Below, piece by piece: positions 1 through 6,473 of a stretch of 12,829 nucleotides of DNA. Source of the stretch: an uncultured Flavobacterium sp. (GTDB lineage: Bacteria; Bacteroidota; Bacteroidia; Flavobacteriales; Flavobacteriaceae); NCBI GenBank assembly GCA_946479395.1, contig CAMLFV010000071.1, positions 1 to 12,829 of the forward strand, written 5' to 3'. Made by a program: the position numbers and the translations under genes. Position 1 is the stretch's first letter. The number at the start of each line of letters is the position of its first letter. A model generated the notes under the pieces. The model was not told where the DNA came from and did no database searches. It was given only the letters and a program-made list of their open reading frames with translations.

Positions 1-360
1 AGCTGGGTTGATTACATTGTTTGTATCCCGTTGCATAAATCGAAAGAGAAAAAACGAGGATACAATCAGTTAGATGGTTTTGGGAACGAATTAAGCAAGC
101 AGTTGAATATTCCGTTTTATAAAGATTATCTTATTAAAACATCGAAAACCAATACGCAAACCAAGAAAAGTATGTGGCAACGCGCCGAAAGCAAAAGCGA
201 GTTTATTGTAAATGCGAAATATCAAAACCTACAAAACAAAAACATTCTGCTGATTGATGATGTTATGACCACCGGATCTACTTTAGAAATTGCGGGTAAG
301 TGCATCTTAAAAAATTCCACCCACAAAATAAGCATATTAACTATGGCATATACACGCTAA
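1..360 (+). CDS. ComF family phosphoribosyltransferase-like protein, 3' part only
   Basis: The reading frame is open from the first base, so the gene starts upstream of the window; 119 codons plus a stop are visible. The protein shows the ComF pattern: an IPLHKSK segment (about visible residues 9-15), then KRGYNQ, then the PRPP-binding loop ILLIDDVMTTGST about 35 residues before the end. This loop, with two Asp residues followed by TTGST, is the type I phosphoribosyltransferase signature. ComF-family proteins are linked to DNA uptake in naturally competent bacteria, but the biochemical substrate is unclear and many non-competent bacteria carry them. The N-terminal zinc-ribbon expected in this family would lie outside the window. 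The TTG at position 31 is internal to the family's conserved region and is not the start. The lipoprotein gene follows 45 bp downstream on the same strand and may be co-transcribed. Confidence 0.9.
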   Translation, partial: SWVDYIVCIPLHKSKEKKRGYNQLDGFGNELSKQLNIPFYKDYLIKTSKTNTQTKKSMWQRAESKSEFIVNAKYQNLQNKNILLIDDVMTTGSTLEIAGKCILKNSTHKISILTMAYTR

Positions 361-405
361 AAAAATCAAATAAAAATAGTTACTTTGCAGGGTAAATTTA
401 AGTTG

Positions 406-2010
406 ATGAGATTTTTAAGATATTTTAGTTTTTTCTTGATACTGACTTTGGTGCTTTTTACCAATTGTGCAAAACGCGGAACCATTACCGGTGGATTGAA
501 AGATACGTTGGCACCCGTGATTTTATCGACCAATCCGGAGAATTTCAGTACACAGTTCAACGAAAAAACAATTCAGATAAATTTTGACGAATATGTTAAG
601 CTGAACAAGGTAAACCAGCAACTGATTATTTCGCCACCAATGGATACGCAACCCGAAATTACACCAATGGGTTACCCCAGCAAATTTATAAAAATCAAGA
701 TTTTTGATACGCTTAAAGCGAATACGACCTACAGTTTTAATTTTGGCGAAAGTATTCAGGACAATAATGAGGGAAATCCGTACACGAACTACAAATATGT
801 TTTTTCTACCGGAGATTACATCGATTCATTAAAACTTACCACCAATTTTGAAGATGCTTACAGTAAAAAATCAAGCGGTACGGTAAATTTACTTTTGTAT
901 GAAACCGCAGGATTTAACGATTCTACCATTTACAAGAAAAAACCGTTGTATGTAGCAAGTGCAAAAGACAGTGTTTCTACTGCCGATCTGGAAAATTTGA
1001 AAAGCGGTACTTATTACCTTGTTGCCCTGCAAGAAAAAAACAGTAATTATAAGTTCGATCCTAAATCAGATAAAATAGGTTTTCATCCAACACCAATCAC
1101 CTTACCAACCGACAGTGTTTTTCGTCTGAAATTATTTAGTGAAACAAAACAGACCACAGCTTACCGACCATCAATGGTGAGCCAAAACAAATGGTTGGCA
1201 GCTTACGAAGGCGATACCAAAAATTTAAAAGTAACTGCTTTGGGCAACAACAAACCCATAGCATCGCGCATTACAAAAGTTCCCGGAAAAGATTCTATTT
1301 TTATTTTTACGCCTTTAGAAAAGTACGATTCGATACAGTTTAAATTTAAAAACAATACTTACGAAAAAACACATACTGTTACACAACGAACAGTAAAACC
1401 TTTAGATACCTTACAAATTAAGTTTATTAAAAGTGGAACCATACAGTTTAGAGATACTATTTCGTTTACTACAAACACGCCTTTTAAAAACATTTCTAAA
1501 GATTTAATTCAGGTAATTGGGAAAGATTCGTTACAAATTCCCTTTACCATTAAAACCGATTCGTTAAACAATACCATAAAACTTTTGTTTGATAAGGTTG
1601 AAGATGAAAAATATACCGTGTTTTTAAAACCTAACAGCGTAACCGATTTTTATGATAACGCCTTAAAAACCGAAATGATACAACGTTTCCAAACCGGAAA
1701 ATTAACCGATTACGGAAACATTTCGTTTACACTTTCGGGAACGGTGAATTACCCTATTATTTTTGAATTGCTGACCAAAGATGATAAACTGTACGATTAC
1801 TTGTATATAACCGAAGAAAGCTCTATTGAATTTAGAGCCATTGAACCTGATAAATATTTTATACGGATTATTGAAGATACCAACGGCAATAAAAAATGGG
1901 ACACTGGAAGTTATCTAGAAAAACGACAACCCGAAAAGGTTATCAACTTTCAAAAAGAATTTGACATAAGAGCCAATTGGGAATTAAACGAAACTTTGGT
2001 TATGCCATAA
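406..2010 (+). CDS. Ig-like (Big_5) domain lipoprotein
   Basis: A 534-residue protein from the ATG at 406. A TTG seven codons earlier would only extend a signal peptide that is already complete. Residues 1-20 form a hydrophobic signal with a lipobox-like end (LFTN before Cys21), so signal peptidase II processing and lipid anchoring are likely. Residues about 32-137 look like a bacterial Ig-like domain of the Big_5 type: APVILSTNPEN at the start, an INFDEYV strand, a TTYSFNFGESIQDNNEGN segment and an FSTGD end. The rest is beta-rich. The C-terminal part has a DTNGNKKWDTG segment typical of this flavobacterial family. The function is unknown; cell-envelope location is inferred. The last 98 codons (1717-2010) have a second, broken copy at 3245-3538. 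A weak promoter-like TTACTTTG lies at 381-388, one mismatch from TAnnTTTG and without a -33 TTG. Confidence 0.88.
   Translation: MRFLRYFSFFLILTLVLFTNCAKRGTITGGLKDTLAPVILSTNPENFSTQFNEKTIQINFDEYVKLNKVNQQLIISPPMDTQPEITPMGYPSKFIKIKIFDTLKANTTYSFNFGESIQDNNEGNPYTNYKYVFSTGDYIDSLKLTTNFEDAYSKKSSGTVNLLLYETAGFNDSTIYKKKPLYVASAKDSVSTADLENLKSGTYYLVALQEKNSNYKFDPKSDKIGFHPTPITLPTDSVFRLKLFSETKQTTAYRPSMVSQNKWLAAYEGDTKNLKVTALGNNKPIASRITKVPGKDSIFIFTPLEKYDSIQFKFKNNTYEKTHTVTQRTVKPLDTLQIKFIKSGTIQFRDTISFTTNTPFKNISKDLIQVIGKDSLQIPFTIKTDSLNNTIKLLFDKVEDEKYTVFLKPNSVTDFYDNALKTEMIQRFQTGKLTDYGNISFTLSGTVNYPIIFELLTKDDKLYDYLYITEESSIEFRAIEPDKYFIRIIEDTNGNKKWDTGSYLEKRQPEKVINFQKEFDIRANWELNETLVMP
1717..2010 (+). repeat. Intact copy of a 294-bp duplicated lipoprotein 3' end
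   Basis: This segment aligns without gaps, codon for codon, to 3245-3538. I count about 36 base differences by hand, roughly 88% identity, about 25 of them silent. Similarity starts abruptly at the left edge and stops at the stop codon: the sequences just after the two stops are different hairpin terminators. Confidence 0.9.
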
Positions 2011-2012
2011 AA

Positions 2013-2044
2013 ATAAAACCTTCTAAATATTTGGAAGGTTTTAT
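2013..2044. terminator. Bidirectional terminator between convergent genes
   Basis: An 11-bp inverted repeat, ATAAAACCTTC at 2013-2023 and its complement at 2034-2044, encloses a 10-nt loop. It is followed by a T-rich run on the plus strand and preceded by an A-rich run that serves the minus strand. It lies just after the lipoprotein stop and overlaps the stop codon of the facing T9SS gene, so it can end transcription from both sides. Confidence 0.8.
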
Positions 2045-3015
2045 TTTTTCACCAGCTTTTTAACGGCTATACCTTGATTGGTTCCTAAATGCAACATATA
2101 GGTGCCACTAGCTAAGTTTTCTACGTTTAGTTGTAGTTGAGTTTCGTTATTGTAGTTTTGGGTGCTTAACTGCTTACCAGTAACATCGTAAATTGTTATT
2201 TGGTTCACCAACACATTTTCACTATTAGTTATGTTTACAACGTTAGTTGCAGGGTTTGGATAAACATTAAATTTAGAAGAAATCCATTCATTTACATTTG
2301 CAAAAGTCGGACGATTTGGCACAGCCGAAAGTTTAATATTATCGTATTTTATCAATGTCCCCGAATAAGATTGTTTTGCATTATAAACAGCAAAACCTAT
2401 GTAAATATCTTCAGTAGATAATGAGTCTCTTTTTTGAAGATCCCAATATTGTAACATAGGAATGTATGTATGAACATCCCATGTATCGGTAACTTCTATA
2501 TACTCAAAATACACCTCAACTTTTATCCATGTGTGGTTATATGTTTTTTTATAATTTCCTGAGTTTGTTATTGAAGAATCTACAGTAGAATCATTAGCAT
2601 TAATTTCGCATTTAAAGTAATAATCGCCTGAACTAAAACCAATACGTGATTCAAACATTTCTGCAAGATCACCAGTAAAATCTTTAGAATAAAATTCAAA
2701 TTCCAATTTTAAAACATCATTCCCCTGATCACGATTGTCAAACCTTTCTAAAATACCAGATTGCACACAAGTAGCAATACCATAAGCACCAGTAGGTGTC
2801 GTATTCCAACCCCAAGCTAACACCTTACCCCTGCCTGGTTCCTGAAAGATGCGAACAGCATTGTAATTACTCCTAATACTCCATCCTTTTGAGTGATTTG
2901 GAAAGGGCCCTACATTATAGCTTTCAAAATCATCACTAAATAAAACCTGTGCATTTACAGATGTTAATGTAAAAAGCATCAGTACTGATGCCATATATAT
3001 GATGGAGTTTTTCAT
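2041..3015 (-). CDS. Exported protein with T9SS type A C-terminal sorting domain
   Basis: A 324-residue protein. Residues 1-23 are a Sec signal peptide (cleavage near SVNAQ). The mature part starts with a DDFESYNVGPFP segment and is beta-rich and aromatic up to about residue 232, where a GTLIKYDNIKLSAV stretch looks like the end of a lectin/glucanase-like beta-sandwich; I infer this fold from pattern only. Residues about 249-324 are a type A T9SS sorting domain: NVYPNPATN at 250-258, IYDVTGK at 275-281, LASGTYML at 301-308 and a lysine-rich end. In this family the domain is recognised by the T9SS and removed when the protein is exported to the surface or released. No catalytic residues are recognisable; binding of a glycan or another surface ligand is possible. 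It faces the lipoprotein gene and stands alone. It occupies the first of two cargo positions in the duplicated region. Confidence 0.88.
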   Translation of the reverse strand: MKNSIIYMASVLMLFTLTSVNAQVLFSDDFESYNVGPFPNHSKGWSIRSNYNAVRIFQEPGRGKVLAWGWNTTPTGAYGIATCVQSGILERFDNRDQGNDVLKLEFEFYSKDFTGDLAEMFESRIGFSSGDYYFKCEINANDSTVDSSITNSGNYKKTYNHTWIKVEVYFEYIEVTDTWDVHTYIPMLQYWDLQKRDSLSTEDIYIGFAVYNAKQSYSGTLIKYDNIKLSAVPNRPTFANVNEWISSKFNVYPNPATNVVNITNSENVLVNQITIYDVTGKQLSTQNYNNETQLQLNVENLASGTYMLHLGTNQGIAVKKLVKK

Positions 3016-3100
3016 AATAATATATCTAAATATTAATGCAATAAATATAGTTAAAATATTTAAATATTATAATTAATTTGTTAAATATTCAATATAAAGT

Positions 3101-3163
3101 TTATTTTAATAATTCAAAATTATCAACGTCATTTAAAAAAGCGGATTTTTGTCGGGCAGGTTG
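3101..3163 (-). pseudogene. C-terminal remnant of a second nitrilase/omega-amidase gene
   Basis: Read on the minus strand, this stretch encodes ARQKSAFLNDVDNFELLK followed by a stop. The intact nitrilase at 4769-5536 ends ARQKFAFLNDADDFELK and stop. Over about 20 codons, four residues differ (counting one outside the quoted segment) and one Leu codon is added. Upstream of 3163 the similarity ends at once, and no start or upper part of the gene is present. It lies in the same orientation as the intact gene. The remnant is too short to be functional. The match of residues and stop position is far better than chance. Confidence 0.8.
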
Positions 3164-3244
3164 CTAATGCGTAACCATTATATAATAGTAATTTTAAACA
3201 CTTAGTTTTCTTAATTATGTATCTACAATTTATAAACAGAGGTC

Positions 3245-3538
3245 ACCATTTCGTTTACGCTTTCGGGAATTGTTAACTAACCAATTATTTTTGAGCTGTT
3301 GACTAAAGATGAAAAACTGTACGATTACCTGTAAATAACCGAGGAAAGTTCAATAGAATTTCGAGCCATTGAACCTGATAGATACTTCATACGGATTATT
3401 GATGATGCCAACGGAAACAAAAAGTGGGACACCGGAAGTTATCTTGAAAAGCGACAACCCGAAAAGGTAATTAACTTTCAACAAAAATTTGACATAAGAG
3501 CTAATTGGGAATTAAACGAAACTTTGGTTATGCCATAA
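3245..3538 (+). pseudogene. C-terminal remnant of a second Ig-like lipoprotein gene
   Basis: The segment aligns without gaps to 1717-2010, the last 98 codons of the intact lipoprotein gene, including the shared end NETLVMP and stop. It has two in-frame stops: TAA where the intact copy has TAC (about codon 12) and TAA where it has TAT (about codon 31). No start codon or 5' part is present. About 25 of roughly 36 differences are silent, so most divergence seems to have built up while both copies were still under selection for protein sequence; the stops came later. A hairpin terminator follows directly, probably the original terminator of this copy. Confidence 0.92.
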
Positions 3539-3566
3539 AAAAACACCACAAATTGCGGTGTTTTTT
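3538..3566. terminator. Hairpin terminator between lipoprotein remnant and eRF1-like gene
   Basis: AAAAAACACC at about 3538-3547 pairs with GGTGTTTTTT at 3557-3566, with a short loop of 9 nt. The T-run on the plus strand and the A-run on the other side make it usable in both directions. It ends the minus-strand eRF1-like gene, whose stop is at 3585, and follows the stop of the lipoprotein remnant. Confidence 0.8.
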
Positions 3567-3584
3567 GCTTTATTAGAAATTAGA

Positions 3585-4658
3585 TTAATATCTTGTCATG
3601 GCGGCAAAACCGTTAAATTTAGTCAGGCTTTCTTTTGGAAGAAAAACCACATCGCCACCAAAATCCATATTCAAATCGATTAGTTCGTCATAAATATCAT
3701 CAATCATTTCAGCTGCCTCCTTTGTATTTTCTGAAAGGTAAATAACAGTATCATTCTCGATCATTGCAGGTTGAAACAAGTTTTCTTCAACAAACAATGT
3801 TTGCACACGACCTTGCTTTATCGCTTGGTAGATTTCTGTTGTGTCACTGATAAAATTGTTTGTTGAAACTGCCATTTTCAGATCAACTTTGCGATCGTTA
3901 TTCTGTTTCTGAGATAACTTCTGAACTATTTCCCAAGCATCAGAAACAATAGCATGATCCGCTTCTGTTTGTCTGCTTCGGCTTAAAAATTCAGTAAATA
4001 TTACAGTGGGTTTATCGGCAATTCGCATATAATCTTGATAATGTTGTTCATCTGTTGAAATTAAAATGGGCAACGGATGATCTTTATGCACCTTGTTTAC
4101 GACTTTATCAACCTGATTAAAAAATTCTGAAGTAAGATTTCTTATTCTACCGGCGTCTGAAGGCTCGGCTTTAAAGGAAGTTTGAGAGATTTGGTTCTGA
4201 AACGGAAAAGGAAAACCGTGTTCTTTTACAACTTTATCGTTTGAAGCTTCTATTAATCGGGCTTCGTCTTTGTTTAAAACCAACACATAATAGTTTGTTT
4301 GGTTGTGTAAACCCCTAATTAAATCGCGCATTGCAAACCTGTTTCCAACCACCACACGATCTTCAACCGATATCGGAAGCCTTACAAATTCTGACACATT
4401 TTCGTTTACAAACAATATCAAACTTTCTAAATTGTGCCGATGGTTGATTGTTGTGGCTAAATCGTGGATTTTAGCAGTTAGCTTTTCTGCTGTTTTTTGT
4501 TGACAAACAGCCAGCAATTTAGTTTCTGCCTCTTTAATTAAATTTTTTAGTTGAATAGCATCTTTTTCGTTATCGGGTAATGTTCTGTGCGTATTAAGAA
4601 TAATAGTTACACAATTTTCGGCTCTAACGTTCTTTAGTTCTTTCAATTTAGTTTCCAT
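3585..4658 (-). CDS. Bacterial eRF1-like protein (baeRF family 3 / Balon-type)
   Basis: A 357-residue cytosolic protein without signal peptide or membrane segment. I recognise the layout of bacterial archaeo-eukaryotic release factor-like (baeRF) proteins: an N-terminal domain (about 1-115) starting with LKELKNVRAENCVTIILNT, a middle domain (about 122-225) opening with NYYVLVLNKDEARLIEAS, and a C-terminal domain (about 235-357) with GRVQTLFVEE at 283-292 and a GGDVVFLPKESL segment near the end. I see no NIKS or GGQ motif, so peptide release is not expected. Relatives include Balon, a ribosome hibernation factor from Psychrobacter that binds the A site in stress; that role here is inference from family membership. 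The gene reads towards the lipoprotein remnant and is 110 bp downstream of the nitrilase gene. A TAACTTTA resembling the -7 box lies at 4684-4691 on the minus strand, without a clear TTG. Confidence 0.8.
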   Translation of the reverse strand: METKLKELKNVRAENCVTIILNTHRTLPDNEKDAIQLKNLIKEAETKLLAVCQQKTAEKLTAKIHDLATTINHRHNLESLILFVNENVSEFVRLPISVEDRVVVGNRFAMRDLIRGLHNQTNYYVLVLNKDEARLIEASNDKVVKEHGFPFPFQNQISQTSFKAEPSDAGRIRNLTSEFFNQVDKVVNKVHKDHPLPILISTDEQHYQDYMRIADKPTVIFTEFLSRSRQTEADHAIVSDAWEIVQKLSQKQNNDRKVDLKMAVSTNNFISDTTEIYQAIKQGRVQTLFVEENLFQPAMIENDTVIYLSENTKEAAEMIDDIYDELIDLNMDFGGDVVFLPKESLTKFNGFAAMTRY

Positions 4659-4768
4659 AGGCTTATAATTTTTACATTCAACCTAAAGTTACAAAATCTT
4701 GTTATAAGCTCACATTAGAATTTCATTAGAATATTGATTTTCAAATCTATACAAATACAAATAAGTTT

Positions 4769-4828
4769 TTATTTTAGTTCGAAATCATCGGCATCGTTTA
4801 AAAAAGCAAATTTTTGTCGGGCTGTTTG
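4769..4828 (-). repeat. Intact copy of the duplicated nitrilase 3' end
   Basis: These last 20 codons of the nitrilase gene match the remnant at 3101-3163. A long shared core covers TTTAAAAAAGC and TTTTTGTCGGGC on the plus strand. Some resemblance (an AAGTTT/TTATTTTA stretch) seems to run on for about 10 bp past the stop. Confidence 0.75.
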
Positions 4829-5536
4829 TAAAGATTCTTTCTCTAATTCGGTTGTGTATATTTGTTGACCAACAAGTGGGTTCACAAGATGTTTCCCCAT
4901 AAAATCGATTACTTGTGAATGCCCTGAATATTCTACTGCATTTGAATCAGTCCCGCAGCGGTTCACGGCCACAACATAGCTCATATTTTCAATAGCACGG
5001 GCTTTTAGCAACGCATCCCAAGCATCAATTCGGCGATCGGGCCAAGAGGCTATATAAATCAGTACATCGTAATTCTGGTTTACAATTCGCGAATAAACCG
5101 GAAAACGTAAATCATAACAAACCAATAGACAAATATTCCAGTCTTTATACGATACAATTAACTTTTCATTACCCGGTTTGTAAATCTTTTCTTCGCCTGC
5201 CAATGTAAACAAATGACGTTTATTGTAGGTTTGGTAAGATCCATCGGGAAAAACAAAAAACAAGCGATTATAATAGTTATTGTCTTCTTTTACAACCCAA
5301 CTTCCGGTAATTGCCGTTTGTTTATCTGTAGCTAATTTTTGAATGATTTGTAATGTCTCGCCTTGTTCATCTTCGGCAACAATTTCCGGATTCATGGTAA
5401 ATCCCGTGGTAAACATTTCGGGTAAAACAACCAAATCTACATCCATAGGTAAGTTCAATACTTTATTTTGAACATAATCTAAATTGGCTTGTTTGTCTTC
5501 CCAAAGGGTATTAAACTGTATTAAAGCTGTTTTCAT
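4769..5536 (-). CDS. Nitrilase-superfamily omega-amidase (YafV/Nit2-like)
   Basis: A 255-residue cytosolic carbon-nitrogen hydrolase of about the usual length. The catalytic triad is visible: Glu40 in LPEMFTTGF, Lys106 in NKRHLF and Cys140 in LVCYDLRFPV. The ASWPDRR segment (163-169), followed by ARAIENMSYVVAVNRCG (179-195), is typical of the YafV/Nit2 branch, which deamidates 2-oxoglutaramate, 2-oxosuccinamate and related omega-amides formed by glutamine transaminases, including in methionine salvage. The assignment to this branch rests on motifs and not on a tree. The gene starts 30 bp after the stop of the exported-protein gene upstream, so the two may be co-transcribed. The last 20 codons have a degraded second copy at 3101-3163. 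Confidence 0.88.
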   Translation of the reverse strand: MKTALIQFNTLWEDKQANLDYVQNKVLNLPMDVDLVVLPEMFTTGFTMNPEIVAEDEQGETLQIIQKLATDKQTAITGSWVVKEDNNYYNRLFFVFPDGSYQTYNKRHLFTLAGEEKIYKPGNEKLIVSYKDWNICLLVCYDLRFPVYSRIVNQNYDVLIYIASWPDRRIDAWDALLKARAIENMSYVVAVNRCGTDSNAVEYSGHSQVIDFMGKHLVNPLVGQQIYTTELEKESLQTARQKFAFLNDADDFELK

Positions 5537-5566
5537 ATTTTTAAAGATATGAATTAAAGCGTAAAT

Positions 5567-6394
5567 TTAATTTGAAAACTGTTCTAATTTTTTGCTTACA
5601 TACGAAAACATAAATTTATATTTAGCATTCATATAAATAGAGCGTTTTTCATCTTCAAATAACTTTTTTCCACGATCGTTTCTATAATCTTTTAGTTCAG
5701 CTTGCAATCCATCAGTCCATTGCTTCTCTAATTCATAGTACTCTTTAAAAGCTGCAGATTTTTTATCAGTTAACTGATCTATAAAGTCTGTAAATAATTT
5801 ATTGTTGGGAGCCAGTATCTTTAACTGTGGAAGGTTGTGCTTGTCTTTAACAACTGGAATAAAGCTTAAATAATATGTTTTATCACTATCCTTCAACCTT
5901 ACAAACAAATTATACTTATCTTCTGTAGCTCCACCGCGCCCCGCGTTTATGTACAAATTAGAATACATTACAAGATACTCATCTACTTTAGGTGTTTGAA
6001 ACATGATTGTAGGCTCTTTATCTTTTATTTCTAAAGATTTCTTTTTGAAGCGATATACATTGATTCGATCAAATCGTTTTGGTTCATCGCCAGAAAAAGT
6101 AATACTCTTTATAGTTTTTGATGGAATTGGAATATAGTTTTGACTTCCTTCTTCTTTAAATTGGATTTCATCTACAGCTACCGAAGCATGTCTGAAAGCA
6201 TTTGCATCTTGCGATAAAACGCGCAAAACAACATAATCCATTTTATTATTTTTAACATAACCTGTCTTTGTAGAATTGTTGTTCATTACCATAAACACCT
6301 TTTCTGGAGCTTCTTCATTTGGTTTTAGATGAACAAATTGTGAGTAAGCACTAAATGAAAATAGCGCAATAATAAGTAGATAAATATTTTTCAT
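5567..6394 (-). CDS. Exported protein of unknown function
   Basis: A 275-residue protein from the ATG at 6394. An in-frame ATG at 6436 would add 14 residues encoded by the sdhB terminator hairpin and would spoil the signal peptide, so I reject it. Residues 1-19 are a Sec signal (MKNIYLLIIALFSFSAYSQ), with no lipobox Cys, so a periplasmic or outer-membrane-associated product is likely. The mature part is a mix of short beta-strands (about 35-165, with KVFMVMNNN and VVLRVLSQD) and a charged, probably helical C-terminal third (about 200-275). I do not recognise a family and see no catalytic motif. It lies between sdhB, separated by a terminator, and the omega-amidase gene, which starts 30 bp after its stop. 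I infer that its promoter lies in or near the 6395-6473 gap but could not identify one. Confidence 0.75.
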   Translation of the reverse strand: MKNIYLLIIALFSFSAYSQFVHLKPNEEAPEKVFMVMNNNSTKTGYVKNNKMDYVVLRVLSQDANAFRHASVAVDEIQFKEEGSQNYIPIPSKTIKSITFSGDEPKRFDRINVYRFKKKSLEIKDKEPTIMFQTPKVDEYLVMYSNLYINAGRGGATEDKYNLFVRLKDSDKTYYLSFIPVVKDKHNLPQLKILAPNNKLFTDFIDQLTDKKSAAFKEYYELEKQWTDGLQAELKDYRNDRGKKLFEDEKRSIYMNAKYKFMFSYVSKKLEQFSN

Positions 6395-6417
6395 AAAAGA
6401 TTGTAAATTTTCACGAA

Positions 6418-6455
6418 AATAGAAAAATCCGAACATAAGTCCGGATTTTTCTATT
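6418..6455. terminator. Terminator after sdhB
   Basis: A 14-bp perfect stem: AATAGAAAAATCCG at 6418-6431 pairs with its complement at 6442-6455, around a 10-nt loop. On the minus strand the stem ends in a T-rich stretch (TTTTTCTATTTTC), as expected for an intrinsic terminator of the sdhCAB transcript. It lies 18 bp past the sdhB stop and 24 bp before the next start, so it falls in the leader of the downstream gene or just ahead of it. Confidence 0.8.
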
Positions 6456-6473
6456 AAAATATTTTATATCTAA

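Larger units (their letters stand above)
3016..3584. other. 569-bp region with no intact gene, holding two gene remnants
   Basis: Positions 3016-3100 are very AT-rich and form the upstream region of the T9SS gene; a TATATTTA resembling the -7 box can be seen on the minus strand, but without a convincing TTG. Positions 3101-3163 are a nitrilase 3' remnant. Positions 3164-3244 match nothing else that I can find in the window and are probably the rearrangement junction. Positions 3245-3538 are a lipoprotein 3' remnant, followed by a terminator hairpin. I see no tRNA, transposase fragment or inverted-repeat pair bounding the region. Confidence 0.8.

Noticed and set aside
366..560. Minus-strand open frame opposite the lipoprotein gene start
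   Set aside because: It lies antisense to the conserved signal peptide and lipobox region, has no recognisable domain and no promoter; it is a shadow of the real gene.
3245..3538. Lipoprotein remnant as a silent cassette for gene conversion of the intact gene's C-terminus
   Set aside because: Only one cassette is present, there is no variable region flanked by conserved blocks, and the stops plus mostly silent differences fit decay better.
3016..3584. Insertion sequence or phage attachment site as the cause of the remnants
   Set aside because: I found no transposase fragment, terminal inverted repeats, tRNA gene or clear direct repeats bounding the region.
6395..6436. Upstream ATG at 6436 as the start of the exported-protein gene
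   Set aside because: The added residues are encoded by the sdhB terminator stem, and the start at 6394 gives a clean signal peptide.
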